Source: Aphodoplasma sp045626925 (GTDB taxonomy: Bacteria; Bacillota; Clostridia; UBA1381; UMGS1253). Taken from it: DNA of 64,000 nucleotides. A program made the position numbers and the translations under genes. Under the pieces are notes generated by a model. That model worked only from the letters and a program-made list of their open reading frames with translations. It ran no database searches and had not been told where the DNA came from. The stretch lies in assembly GCA_045626925.1 (NCBI GenBank), contig JAZUQZ010000001.1, forward strand, positions 49,809 through 113,808, written 5' to 3'. Shown here in pieces: positions 54,940-63,375 of this stretch (position 1 is the first letter of the stretch; each line of letters starts with the position of its first letter).

Positions 54940-55227
54940 TTGAAAATTACAAAAGAGCAAGTTAAATATGTTGCAAATCTTGCGCGACTTAATATTAGCG
55001 AGCAGGAAGCGGACGAGCTTTGTGCTCAAATGGCAGATATTATAAGCTTTGCCGATGCACTTGGCGAAATTGATACAGTCGGAATTGAGCCTACAAATCA
55101 CGCTATAAAAGTAGAAAATGTATTGCGCGAAGATGTAGTAAAAGAGTCATACGACAGAGATGAAATAATAAAAAATGCACCAATGAAACAGGCAGGTTGT
55201 TATGCCGTGCCGCGAATTGTTGAATAG
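54940..55227 (+). CDS. gatC: Asp/Glu-tRNA amidotransferase subunit GatC
   Basis: 95 residues. GatC is the small subunit that wraps the GatA-GatB interface in the complex converting Glu-tRNA-Gln (and Asp-tRNA-Asn) to the amidated form. Family pattern: VKYVANLARLNISEQEADE at the N-terminus, then GIEPTNHA and VLREDVVKESYDRDEIIKNA and a C-terminal GCYAVPRIVE. Start is TTG, eight bases from GGGGAGG. First gene of gatCAB. Confidence 0.96.
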   Translation: MKITKEQVKYVANLARLNISEQEADELCAQMADIISFADALGEIDTVGIEPTNHAIKVENVLREDVVKESYDRDEIIKNAPMKQAGCYAVPRIVE

Positions 55228-55241
55228 GAGGACAAACTTTG

Positions 55242-56705
55242 ATGGAGCTTTATAAACTTACAGCGCATGAAGCAATGGATGCGCTTGCTCAAAAAAAGGT
55301 AAGCTCGACAGAGCTTACAAAAAGCGTTATTGAACGCATAGAAAGCGTTGAGCCAAAGGTTGAAAGTTATATTACAAACACATTTGATTCTGCGCTTGAA
55401 ACAGCAAAAATTGTTGATGAAAAAATTGCAAAGGGCGAAAGCTTGAAGGCACTTGAAGGTGTGCCGATGGCAATAAAAGACAATATATGCACAAAAGATA
55501 TAACAACGACCTGTGGCTCGAAGATGCTTGAAAATTTTGTTCCCCCATATGATGCGTTTGTTGCAAAAAAGGTAAAAGCCGTAAATGCACCAATGCTTGG
55601 AAAGCTTAATATGGACGAGTTTGCTATGGGTTCATCTACCGAAAATTCATATTTTAAAAAGACAAAAAACCCATATGATTTAAACTGCGTCCCGGGCGGA
55701 AGCTCTGGCGGCAGTGCTGCGGCAGTAAGCGCCGATATGGCGATGTACACACTTGGTTCTGATACAGGTGGCTCGATAAGACAGCCTGCATCTTTTTGTG
55801 GTGTAGTAGGCTTGAAGCCTACATATGGACTTGTTTCGCGTTTTGGACTTGTTGCATTCGCATCATCGCTTGACCAGATTGGTCCGCTTACAAAAGATGT
55901 AAAGGATGCAGCGCTTGTTTTAAATATGATTGCAGGCCATGACGAAATGGATTCCACTTCTCTTAATATTGCTGAAACCGATTATACAAGTGAGCTTGAT
56001 GGTGATGTTAATGCGTTGAAAATCGGTGTACCTCAGGAATATCTTGGCGACGGAATTGATGAAGATGTTAAGGCAAAAATTCTTGAAGCAATAAAAGTAT
56101 ATGAGAGCCTTGGTGCAAAGGTTGAATATTTTAATATGAGCGCATCGCAGTATGCACTTCCTGCATATTATATTATCTCTTCTGCAGAAGCAAGCTCGAA
56201 TCTTGCGCGTTATGATGGCATAAAATATGGCTATCGTGCAGAGAATTTTGAGGACCTTATTGATATGTATAAAAAAACTCGCTCGGAGGGCTTTGGCAAA
56301 GAGGTAAAACGCCGCATAATGCTTGGAACATATGCGCTTTCCTCAGGCTATTATGATGCATATTATAAAAAGGCACAGCAGGTGCGTACAATTATCAGAA
56401 ATGATTTTAATTCTGCGTTTGAAAAATATGATGTAATACTTACACCAACATCGCCGATTACATCATTTAAGATTGGCGAAAAAACAACAGATCCAATGCA
56501 GATGTATCTTGCAGATATATGTACAGTTTCAATCAATATTGCCGGTCTTCCTGCAATATCGATTCCGTGTGGATTTGACAGCAAAAATTTACCTGTTAGC
56601 TTGCAACTTATAGGCAATTCGTTTGCTGAAAAAACAATACTAAAGGCAGCATATGCGTATGAGCAGAGCACAACATGCTTTGCAAACGCAAGACCAAGCT
56701 TATAA
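55242..56705 (+). CDS. gatA: Asp/Glu-tRNA amidotransferase subunit GatA
   Basis: Amidase-signature subunit that releases ammonia from glutamine. 487 residues with the Ser-cisSer-Lys site: the lysine in PMAIKDNIC, the serines in GGSSGGSAAAV and GSDTGGSIRQPASF, and GLKPTYGLVSRFG. ATG 55242 is nine bases from AGGAGG; a TTG one codon earlier is less likely. Lies 14 bases after gatC and 13 bases before gatB. Confidence 0.97.
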   Translation: MELYKLTAHEAMDALAQKKVSSTELTKSVIERIESVEPKVESYITNTFDSALETAKIVDEKIAKGESLKALEGVPMAIKDNICTKDITTTCGSKMLENFVPPYDAFVAKKVKAVNAPMLGKLNMDEFAMGSSTENSYFKKTKNPYDLNCVPGGSSGGSAAAVSADMAMYTLGSDTGGSIRQPASFCGVVGLKPTYGLVSRFGLVAFASSLDQIGPLTKDVKDAALVLNMIAGHDEMDSTSLNIAETDYTSELDGDVNALKIGVPQEYLGDGIDEDVKAKILEAIKVYESLGAKVEYFNMSASQYALPAYYIISSAEASSNLARYDGIKYGYRAENFEDLIDMYKKTRSEGFGKEVKRRIMLGTYALSSGYYDAYYKKAQQVRTIIRNDFNSAFEKYDVILTPTSPITSFKIGEKTTDPMQMYLADICTVSINIAGLPAISIPCGFDSKNLPVSLQLIGNSFAEKTILKAAYAYEQSTTCFANARPSL

Positions 56706-56718
56706 GGAGGGTAAAAAA

Positions 56719-58158
56719 GTGGATTATAAAGATTATGAGGTAATAATCGGACTCGAGGTTCACTCGGAGCTTTCGACAAAAACAAAAGCATTTTGCAGCT
56801 GCTCTACGGAGTTTGGCGGAGATGTTAACACGCACTGTTGCCCTATATGTACGGGTATGCCGGGCACATTGCCGGTGCTTAATAAAAAGGTCGTTGAATA
56901 TGCCATAAAGGCAGGACTTGCGACAAATTGTGAAATTACACGCTATGGTAAACAAGACAGAAAAAATTATTTTTACCCTGACCTTCCCAAAGCATATCAG
57001 ATTTCACAGTTTGACCTTCCGCTTTGTGTGGGTGGTCATATAGATATTGAAACAGAAAACGGCAAAAAATCAATCGGTCTTACGCGAATTCATATCGAAG
57101 AAGATGCAGGCAAGCTTTTACACGATGTTGTTCCCGGTAAATCGCTTGTTGACTATAACAGATGCGGTGTTCCGCTTATTGAGATTGTATCCGAGCCTGA
57201 TATGAGAAGTGCAGAAGAAGCAAGAGCGTTCCTAGAAGAGCTTAAATCGATTTTAGAATGTCTTGAGGTTTCTGACTGCAAAATGCAAGAGGGCTCGTTA
57301 AGATGTGATATCAATGTATCTGTGCGTCCTGTTGGCCAAAAAGAATTTAACACTCGTACAGAAATGAAAAATGTAAGCTCGTTTTCTGCTGCTTATCGCG
57401 CTATTGAGTATGAAGCAAAGCGTCAAATTGAAGAGATGGAGGAAGGTCGCTCGGTTATGCAGCAGACTCTTCGTTGGAGTGATGAAGACGGTGAGAATTA
57501 TCCTCTTCGTTCAAAAGAAGATGCTCATGATTATCGCTATTTCCCAGAGCCCGACCTTGTACCAATTGTTGTAAGCGACGAGCAAATTGAAGAAATCAAA
57601 AAGACAATTCCTGAACTACCAAGTGCAAAGCGTGCACGCTTTGTAGAAAGCTATGGAATTACTGAATATGAAGCGGGACTTATCTCGCAGAGCAAGCTTA
57701 TGAGCGCGTTTTTTGAGTCAGCAGCAAAGCTTGTTTCGACACCAAAAACTGTTGCAAACTGGCTTCTTGGAGATATTTCAAGGCTAATTAACGAAAAAAA
57801 CATAGAGTTTTGTGATATGAAAATCACACCTGAAGCGCTTGCAGAATTTATTGGTCTTATAGAAAAGGGAACAATAAGCAATACAGCCGGTAAAAAGGTA
57901 ATTGAAATTATGTTTGAAACTCAAAAAAAACCTGATATTATTGTAAAAGAAGAAGGACTTGAGCAGGTAAATGATACAGATGCGCTTAAGAAAATTGTTG
58001 AAGAAGTGCTTGTAAACAATCAAAAGTCTGTTGATGATTACAGAAACGGAAAGACAAATGCTCTTGGCTTTTTAGTAGGACAAACAATGCGTTTGTCAAA
58101 AGGAAAGGCAAATCCACAAACACTTAATGCACTTTTAAGAGAATATCTCGAAAAATAA
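56719..58158 (+). CDS. gatB: Asp/Glu-tRNA amidotransferase subunit GatB
   Basis: GatB binds the mischarged tRNA and activates it for transamidation. 479 residues: YEVIIGLEVHSELSTKTK at the N-terminus, cysteines in CSCSTEFGG and CCPICTGMPG for the zinc site, RKNYFYPDLPKAYQISQ, IHIEEDAGKL, and a C-terminal YqeY-like tail domain (GFLVGQTMRLSKGKANP). GTG 56719 nine bases from AAGGAGG; the upstream extension overlaps gatA and is not used. Presence of GatCAB implies an indirect route to Gln-tRNA. Confidence 0.97.
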   Translation: MDYKDYEVIIGLEVHSELSTKTKAFCSCSTEFGGDVNTHCCPICTGMPGTLPVLNKKVVEYAIKAGLATNCEITRYGKQDRKNYFYPDLPKAYQISQFDLPLCVGGHIDIETENGKKSIGLTRIHIEEDAGKLLHDVVPGKSLVDYNRCGVPLIEIVSEPDMRSAEEARAFLEELKSILECLEVSDCKMQEGSLRCDINVSVRPVGQKEFNTRTEMKNVSSFSAAYRAIEYEAKRQIEEMEEGRSVMQQTLRWSDEDGENYPLRSKEDAHDYRYFPEPDLVPIVVSDEQIEEIKKTIPELPSAKRARFVESYGITEYEAGLISQSKLMSAFFESAAKLVSTPKTVANWLLGDISRLINEKNIEFCDMKITPEALAEFIGLIEKGTISNTAGKKVIEIMFETQKKPDIIVKEEGLEQVNDTDALKKIVEEVLVNNQKSVDDYRNGKTNALGFLVGQTMRLSKGKANPQTLNALLREYLEK

Positions 58159-58194
58159 TTTCGACTAAATTATGTTGTAAAAGAAGGTGTTATA

Positions 58195-59385
58195 ATGCTT
58201 GATGCAAAGAAAATATTAGATTTGGCAAATAACATAAAAGCAGATATTATAACCGACAGACGCACATTACATCAAACGCCGGAGCTTGCATTTTGCGAAA
58301 AAAAGACAAGCGCATATATACAAAAGCGCCTCGATGAAATGGGCATTAAATATAAATCAGGCGTTGCAAAAACCGGTGTTGTAGGCCTGATAAAAGGCAA
58401 AAAAGGTGATGGACGCACGATTCTTTTGCGCGCAGATATGGATGCACTTCCTGTAAGCGAACAGACTGATGTGGAATACCGTTCAAAAATTGATGGTCGT
58501 ATGCACGCGTGTGGTCATGACGCACATGTTGCTGTGCTTTTAGGCGCGGCAAAAGTGTTAAAATCACTCGAAAATGAATTTTGTGGAAATGTAAAGCTTA
58601 TGTTTCAGCCTGCCGAAGAGGGAACCGGCGGAGCGGAGCCAATGATTAAAGAAGGCCTTTTAGAAAATCCAAAGGTTGATGGTGCGTTTGCGCTTCATAT
58701 GGAAACTGCGTTTGATTGTGGCAAAATTGCAGTAAAAAATGATGGTGTAATGGCTTCTCCGGATGGTTTTACAATTGTTATAAAGGGAAAAGGCGGTCAC
58801 GGTGGATATCCACATAATACAATCGACCCAATCCTTACTGCTGCAAAGGTGATTGAAGGCTTGCAGAGCATCAATTCTCGTAATGTAAACGCTGCAATTC
58901 CGTCTGTCGTATCCGTATGTGCAATATCGGGTGGCGAATTTTATAATGTAATACCGGACGAAGTTACACTTTGTGGCACAACGAGAGCATTTGATATGGA
59001 AACGAGAAAAATGCTTTTCGACAAAATTGAGCAGATTTCTAATGGTATATGTGCTGCTATGGGAGCGACTTGTGAGTGCAAGTTTGATTATTTATATCCG
59101 CCACTTATCAATGACGAAAATATGACAAAGCTTGTTAAAGATAGCGCAAGCAAGCTCATTGGCGAAGAAAATGTGATTGAGTTAAAGATGCCGTTTATGG
59201 GTGGCGAGGATTTTGCATATATCGCAAACGAAGTTGAAGCATCATTTTTCTATCTTGGATGTAGAAACGAAAAGGATGGTTGTGTAAATCCTCTACATAG
59301 TGCAAACTTTAAAATTGATGAAGATAGCTTGCCTATAGGTGCTGCTATTATGGCAAATTGTGCGTTGACATATTTGGATAAATAA
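58195..59385 (+). CDS. M20 family amidohydrolase
   Basis: 396 residues of the M20D group (hippurate hydrolase, N-acyl amino acid or N-acetyldiaminopimelate deacetylases). Metal-site motifs: LLRADMDALPVSEQT, GRMHACGHDAHVAVLL with the CGHD cysteine and histidine ligands, FQPAEEGTGGAEPMI with the catalytic glutamate, and MPFMGGEDFAYI near the end. A dimerisation domain sits in the middle (GKGGHGGYPHNTIDP). Substrate cannot be fixed; no dapX or transport genes are adjacent. Cytoplasmic; no signal peptide. Confidence 0.9.
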   Translation: MLDAKKILDLANNIKADIITDRRTLHQTPELAFCEKKTSAYIQKRLDEMGIKYKSGVAKTGVVGLIKGKKGDGRTILLRADMDALPVSEQTDVEYRSKIDGRMHACGHDAHVAVLLGAAKVLKSLENEFCGNVKLMFQPAEEGTGGAEPMIKEGLLENPKVDGAFALHMETAFDCGKIAVKNDGVMASPDGFTIVIKGKGGHGGYPHNTIDPILTAAKVIEGLQSINSRNVNAAIPSVVSVCAISGGEFYNVIPDEVTLCGTTRAFDMETRKMLFDKIEQISNGICAAMGATCECKFDYLYPPLINDENMTKLVKDSASKLIGEENVIELKMPFMGGEDFAYIANEVEASFFYLGCRNEKDGCVNPLHSANFKIDEDSLPIGAAIMANCALTYLDK

Positions 59386-59402
59386 AAAAAGGGGCGAGAG
59401 CA

Positions 59403-61106
59403 TTGACGGATAAATTTGATAAAATTTGTATTTGCGCTATAAACGCAAGCTATTCACATTCATCTTTATCCGTAAGATGCCTTGCTAAAGCATTAGACAA
59501 GGATGCTATAATTTGTGAATATACGATAAATGATAATTTAAACAAAGTGGTCGCAGAGTTATATAAAAAAGCCTGCGACCTTTATGCGTTTAGCTGCTAT
59601 ATATGGAATATTGAGTTTGTGCTTGATGTATGTCAGACACTAAAAAAGCTTATGCCCGACTGCGTTATTATGCTTGGTGGTCCGGAGGTTAGTTATGATG
59701 CATACGATGTGATGAATCAAAATAGTTTTATCGATTATATCATATGTGGCGAGGGAGAAATAGCATTAAACGATTTTGTGAACGGCAAAAATTTGTGTGG
59801 TATCAGCGGACTTGTTTATAGAGAAAGCAAAAATATAGTACAAAATGAGATAGAGCCAATATGCGAGCTTGATGTTTTGCCGCGTCTTTATACGAGTGAC
59901 GAAGTTGATAAACTGAAAAACAAAATAATATATTACGAAACTTCGCGCGGGTGTCCGTATATGTGTACATATTGTCTTTCGTCTACATCTCATGGAGTGA
60001 GGTTTTTTGGGCTTGACAGGGTTTTTGCGGACCTAAAGATGTTTATGGATTGTAAGGCGAAGCTTGTAAAACTTACCGATAGAACCTTTAACATTGATAT
60101 TGAGAGAACAAAGAAGATTTTGCGCTTTATATTAGAAAAAAATACACAGACATGTTTTCATTTTGAAATAAGCGCTGATATATTAGATGACGAAACGATA
60201 AAGCTCCTAAACTCTGCACCAAGCGGATTTTTTCAGCTTGAAATCGGTATACAATCGACAAATAAAAACACGCTTTGTACAATAAAACGCAAAACAAATA
60301 TAGAGAAACTTTTTAACAATGTTTTGCGCCTGCAAAAAGAACATAATATGCACATACACCTTGACCTTATTGCAGGACTTCCGCACGAAAATTATACATC
60401 TTTTAAAAAATCATTTGATGATGTTTTTTCTTTGCGACCGGATATGTTACAGCTTGGGTTTTTAAAGCTTTTAAAAGGAACACAAATCCACGATGAAGCG
60501 GACAAGTTTGGTTATTGTTTTAATCAAAAACCGCCGTATGAGGTGCTCTTTAACCAATTTATTAGTTATGACGAATTGATTATACTAAAAGATGTATGCG
60601 AGCTTGTTGAAAAATATTATAATAGTGGTTCGTTTGAAAAAGCTATTGAATTTGTACTCAAAGATTTTTCTTCTGCATACGACTTCTTTTATGAATTTTC
60701 TTTGTTTTGGAACGAAAAAGGCTTTGACAAGCAATCGCAAAGCAAAAAAGGGTTATATGATATTTTTTATAGTTTTTACAGAGAGCATATCGGCACAGAG
60801 TTACCAAAATTTTCTGAATATTTAAAGTTTGATTTTATGAAAAACAACAAGAAACTATCTTTGCCACAATGGGCAAGCAAAGCAGGAAGCAAAACATTTT
60901 ATAACTCTGTATACAATTTTATCAGAAGTGAAGAGGGCGCAAAATATTTTAGGCACTATACGGGCGCAAAACTTTGTGATGTTATTCAAGCCGTTAGTGT
61001 AGAAAAGTTTAATTTTGATGTTTGTAATACGGGAAATTTTGGTAAATATGTCATAATATTTGATTACAAAAACAATACTTTTACAAAAATCGAGGATTTT
61101 TTTTAA
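59403..61106 (+). CDS. B12-binding domain radical SAM protein (DUF4080 type)
   Basis: 567 residues. Residues 1-130 form a cobalamin-binding-like domain (ICAINASYSHSSLSVRCLA, MLGGPEVSYD, GEGEIAL); the radical SAM cluster is C184, C188 and C191 in ETSRGCPYMCTYCLSS; then EIGIQSTNKNTLCTIKRKT and LDLIAGLPHEN; the C-terminal third is a conserved tail of the DUF4080 sort. Such proteins are common in Clostridia, with no known substrate. TTG start with AAAGGGGCGAG before it, 17 bases after the amidohydrolase. Likely co-transcribed with it. Confidence 0.88.
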   Translation: MTDKFDKICICAINASYSHSSLSVRCLAKALDKDAIICEYTINDNLNKVVAELYKKACDLYAFSCYIWNIEFVLDVCQTLKKLMPDCVIMLGGPEVSYDAYDVMNQNSFIDYIICGEGEIALNDFVNGKNLCGISGLVYRESKNIVQNEIEPICELDVLPRLYTSDEVDKLKNKIIYYETSRGCPYMCTYCLSSTSHGVRFFGLDRVFADLKMFMDCKAKLVKLTDRTFNIDIERTKKILRFILEKNTQTCFHFEISADILDDETIKLLNSAPSGFFQLEIGIQSTNKNTLCTIKRKTNIEKLFNNVLRLQKEHNMHIHLDLIAGLPHENYTSFKKSFDDVFSLRPDMLQLGFLKLLKGTQIHDEADKFGYCFNQKPPYEVLFNQFISYDELIILKDVCELVEKYYNSGSFEKAIEFVLKDFSSAYDFFYEFSLFWNEKGFDKQSQSKKGLYDIFYSFYREHIGTELPKFSEYLKFDFMKNNKKLSLPQWASKAGSKTFYNSVYNFIRSEEGAKYFRHYTGAKLCDVIQAVSVEKFNFDVCNTGNFGKYVIIFDYKNNTFTKIEDFF

Positions 61107-61180
61107 AAAGTACTTTTAATTATTAAAATTTTATTGTATAATGTACAATGTAGTTATTTTTTTATACGAGGTGATATGAA

Positions 61181-61312
61181 TTGTTTTTGAGAGCCGATTA
61201 CTCAAATTACAATTTAAAAGCAAACGCATTATCTACAAGGGATAATTGCGTGCAAAATCTTTGTGTATCACTCACAAATTCGTATAAAAGCAGTATATAT
61301 AAATCTATGTGA
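61181..61312 (+). CDS. Possible 43-codon leader ORF upstream of purE
   Basis: TTG at 61181 is six bases after a perfect GAGGTGA. It reads MFLRADYSNYNLKANALS and on to NSYKSSIYKSM, ending at TGA 61310-61312, exactly at the base of the terminator-like stem. An alternative ATG at 61177 gives only four codons. The same bases form two stems, so it may be non-coding. No similarity recognised. Confidence 0.3.
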   Translation: MFLRADYSNYNLKANALSTRDNCVQNLCVSLTNSYKSSIYKSM

Positions 61313-61350
61313 TAGGCTATTACGGTGTATTAGTCTATTTTTAATTTTTT
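61312..61350 (+). terminator. Terminator-like hairpin before purE (possible attenuator)
   Basis: A 12-position stem with one G-U pair and one T-T mismatch, loop GGT, followed by CTATTTTTAATTTTTT. Placed between the purE promoter and gene, so it would have to be conditional. Confidence 0.5.
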
Positions 61351-61365
61351 GAGGAGGTATATTAT

Positions 61366-61872
61366 ATGTCAAAACAACCAAAAGTAGCTCTTATAATGGG
61401 GAGCGACTCGGATTTTGAAAAACTTAAGCCTTGTATTAAAACATTAAAGATGTTTGGAATTGAGCCTGTTGTTCGTGTCATTTCGGCACATCGCACACCT
61501 GATGAGGCTGAAAAATTTGCAAAGAACGCAAAAGATGAAGGAATAGAGATAATACTTGCAGCGGCAGGAAAGGCAGCACATCTTGGTGGAGTTTTGGCTG
61601 CTTTTACAACACTTCCGGTAATTGGTATACCGATTAAGTCATCAACCATGGATGGCCTTGATTCGCTTTTATCTATGGTACAAATGCCAAAAGGTATCCC
61701 GGTAGCAACTGTTGCAATAGATGGGGCAGACAATGCGGCGATTTTGGCGGCACAGATGCTTGCTATTAAGTATAGTGATATAGAAGATAAACTTACTGCA
61801 TTTAAAAAGCAAATGGCTGACGAAGTTATGCAGAAAAATGCAAAGGTTATACAAGAGGCACAGACATTATAA
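61366..61872 (+). CDS. purE: 5-(carboxyamino)imidazole ribonucleotide mutase
   Basis: Class I PurE, 168 residues, moves the carboxyl group of N5-CAIR to make CAIR. MGSDSDFEKLKPC at the N-terminus, catalytic histidine in VISAHRTPDEA, GKAAHLGGVLAAFT, and the conserved KSSTMDGLDSLLSMVQMPKG. RBS GAGGAGGT. First gene of a purE-purF-purM run; a PurK partner is not in the window. Confidence 0.97.
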   Translation: MSKQPKVALIMGSDSDFEKLKPCIKTLKMFGIEPVVRVISAHRTPDEAEKFAKNAKDEGIEIILAAAGKAAHLGGVLAAFTTLPVIGIPIKSSTMDGLDSLLSMVQMPKGIPVATVAIDGADNAAILAAQMLAIKYSDIEDKLTAFKKQMADEVMQKNAKVIQEAQTL

Positions 61873-61908
61873 AACTATATACAATATTACGAAAGGGTGG
61901 CACTTATT

Positions 61909-63348
61909 ATGAAAAACTGCAGATGTGATGAAATTGATATAAACGAAGATTCTTTAAAAGAAGAATGTGGCGTTTTTGGTGTTTACAATAAAGACGGCGA
62001 AATGGATGCAGCACAAACTATTTATTATGGTTTGTATGCGCTTCAGCACAGAGGACAGGAAAGCTGTGGCATAGCAGTAAATGATGATGGTACAATTATA
62101 TATCATAAAGACCTTGGAACTGTGCCTGATGTGTTTAATCATACACTACTTGCACATTTACAAGGCAGTATCGGTGTAGGACATACACGGTATTCGACAA
62201 ATGCAGAAAACAAACGCGAAAATGCACAACCTCTTGTAAGTAAATATAAAAAAGGAACACTTACAATAGCTCACAACGGAAGTATCGTAAACGCACAACA
62301 AATTCGTGAAGAATTTGAAAATGCAGGTGCAATATTTCAAACGACAAGCGATTCAGAAGTTATAGCATATCTTATTGCCCAGGAAAGAATCAATTGCCAT
62401 TCTATCGAAGAGGCAGTGTCGCGTGCGATGAAACGCCTGCGCGGTGCATTTTGCCTTGTTGTAATGAGTCCGAGAAAGCTTATTGCGGCGCGTGACCCAT
62501 GGGGTTTGCATCCTCTTTGTTTTGGCGAAACAGAGCATTCGTATATTTTTTCATCTGAAACATGTGCACTTGATGCAGTCGGTGCAAAATTTATAAAGGA
62601 TATTGAGCCTGGAGAAATAATGTGCATTGACCACGAAGGTGTGAGAAGTGATACATCAAACTGCAACGGTGAGGCAAGCACATGCATATTTGAGTATATA
62701 TATTTTGCGCGTCCTGACAGCGTGGTTGATGGTGTAAGTGTATATGAGGCACGCGTTGAAGGCGGACGCGAGCTTGCAAGAAGCTATCCGGTTGATGCAG
62801 ATTTGGTAATTCCTGTGCCTGATTCGGGCATTGATGCTGCGATTGGATATGCTGAAGAATCGGGGATACCGTATGGTATCGGGTTAATCAAAAATCGTTA
62901 TATAGGTCGTACATTTATTCAGCCGACACAATCTCAGCGCGTACAAGCTGTTAAAATAAAGCTTAATGCATTAGCCAGTACAATAAAAGACAAAAAAGTT
63001 GTCATGGTTGATGATTCGATAGTGCGTGGAACAACATCAAAACACATTGTGCAAATGCTTCGTGATTGCGGCGCAAAAGAGGTGCATATGCGTGTATGCG
63101 CACCACCATTTGTTTATCCATGCTACTTTGGTACGGATATTCCGACCCAGGATGTTCTTATTGCATGCAAATATTCTGTTGAAGAGATACGCGAAATGCT
63201 TGGCGTTGATAGTCTCGGATTCTTGGAACATAAATCGCTCTGTAAGATGCTTGGCGGAAAGAAAAGCAAATTCTGTGATGCATGCTTTACGGGCAAGTAT
63301 ATTATGGATGTTCCTTTTAATGGTAAAAAGATTGATATAAAATACTAA
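61909..63348 (+). CDS. purF: Amidophosphoribosyltransferase
   Basis: First committed enzyme of purine synthesis: PRPP plus glutamine to phosphoribosylamine. 479 residues. An N-terminal propeptide of 19 residues precedes the catalytic Cys20 (EECGVFGVY), as in the Bacillus iron-sulphur type; LQHRGQESCG and GHTRYSTN follow. The PRPP motif is VVMVDDSIVRGTTS. Cysteines near the end (CKMLGGKKSKFCDACFTGKY) match the [4Fe-4S] ligands of the type that is lost under oxygen. ATG 61909 is used; a GTG at 61897 lies within the AAAGGG site. Confidence 0.97.
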   Translation: MKNCRCDEIDINEDSLKEECGVFGVYNKDGEMDAAQTIYYGLYALQHRGQESCGIAVNDDGTIIYHKDLGTVPDVFNHTLLAHLQGSIGVGHTRYSTNAENKRENAQPLVSKYKKGTLTIAHNGSIVNAQQIREEFENAGAIFQTTSDSEVIAYLIAQERINCHSIEEAVSRAMKRLRGAFCLVVMSPRKLIAARDPWGLHPLCFGETEHSYIFSSETCALDAVGAKFIKDIEPGEIMCIDHEGVRSDTSNCNGEASTCIFEYIYFARPDSVVDGVSVYEARVEGGRELARSYPVDADLVIPVPDSGIDAAIGYAEESGIPYGIGLIKNRYIGRTFIQPTQSQRVQAVKIKLNALASTIKDKKVVMVDDSIVRGTTSKHIVQMLRDCGAKEVHMRVCAPPFVYPCYFGTDIPTQDVLIACKYSVEEIREMLGVDSLGFLEHKSLCKMLGGKKSKFCDACFTGKYIMDVPFNGKKIDIKY

Positions 63349-63375
63349 AATATATGACAAGAGAGGTATTGTGAT

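Larger units (their letters stand above)
61137..61365 (+). promoter_or_regulatory. Structured leader of purE with -10 box and terminator-like hairpin
   Basis: TATAAT at 61137-61142 could start the transcript. The leader holds three stems: AATTGT plus TTTGAG (61179-61191) with CTCAAA plus ACAATT (61201-61214); ACGCATTATC (61224-61233) with GATAATTGCGT (61241-61251, one bulge); and ATAGGCTATTAC (61312-61323) with GTATTAGTCTAT (61327-61338), a GGT loop and TTTTT-AA-TTTTTT after it. The last resembles an intrinsic terminator placed just before the purE RBS at 61351. TATCAC (61266-61271) could pair with GTGATA (61309-61314), competing with its left arm. No purine, ZTP or PRPP riboswitch core is recognised. 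Confidence 0.5.
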
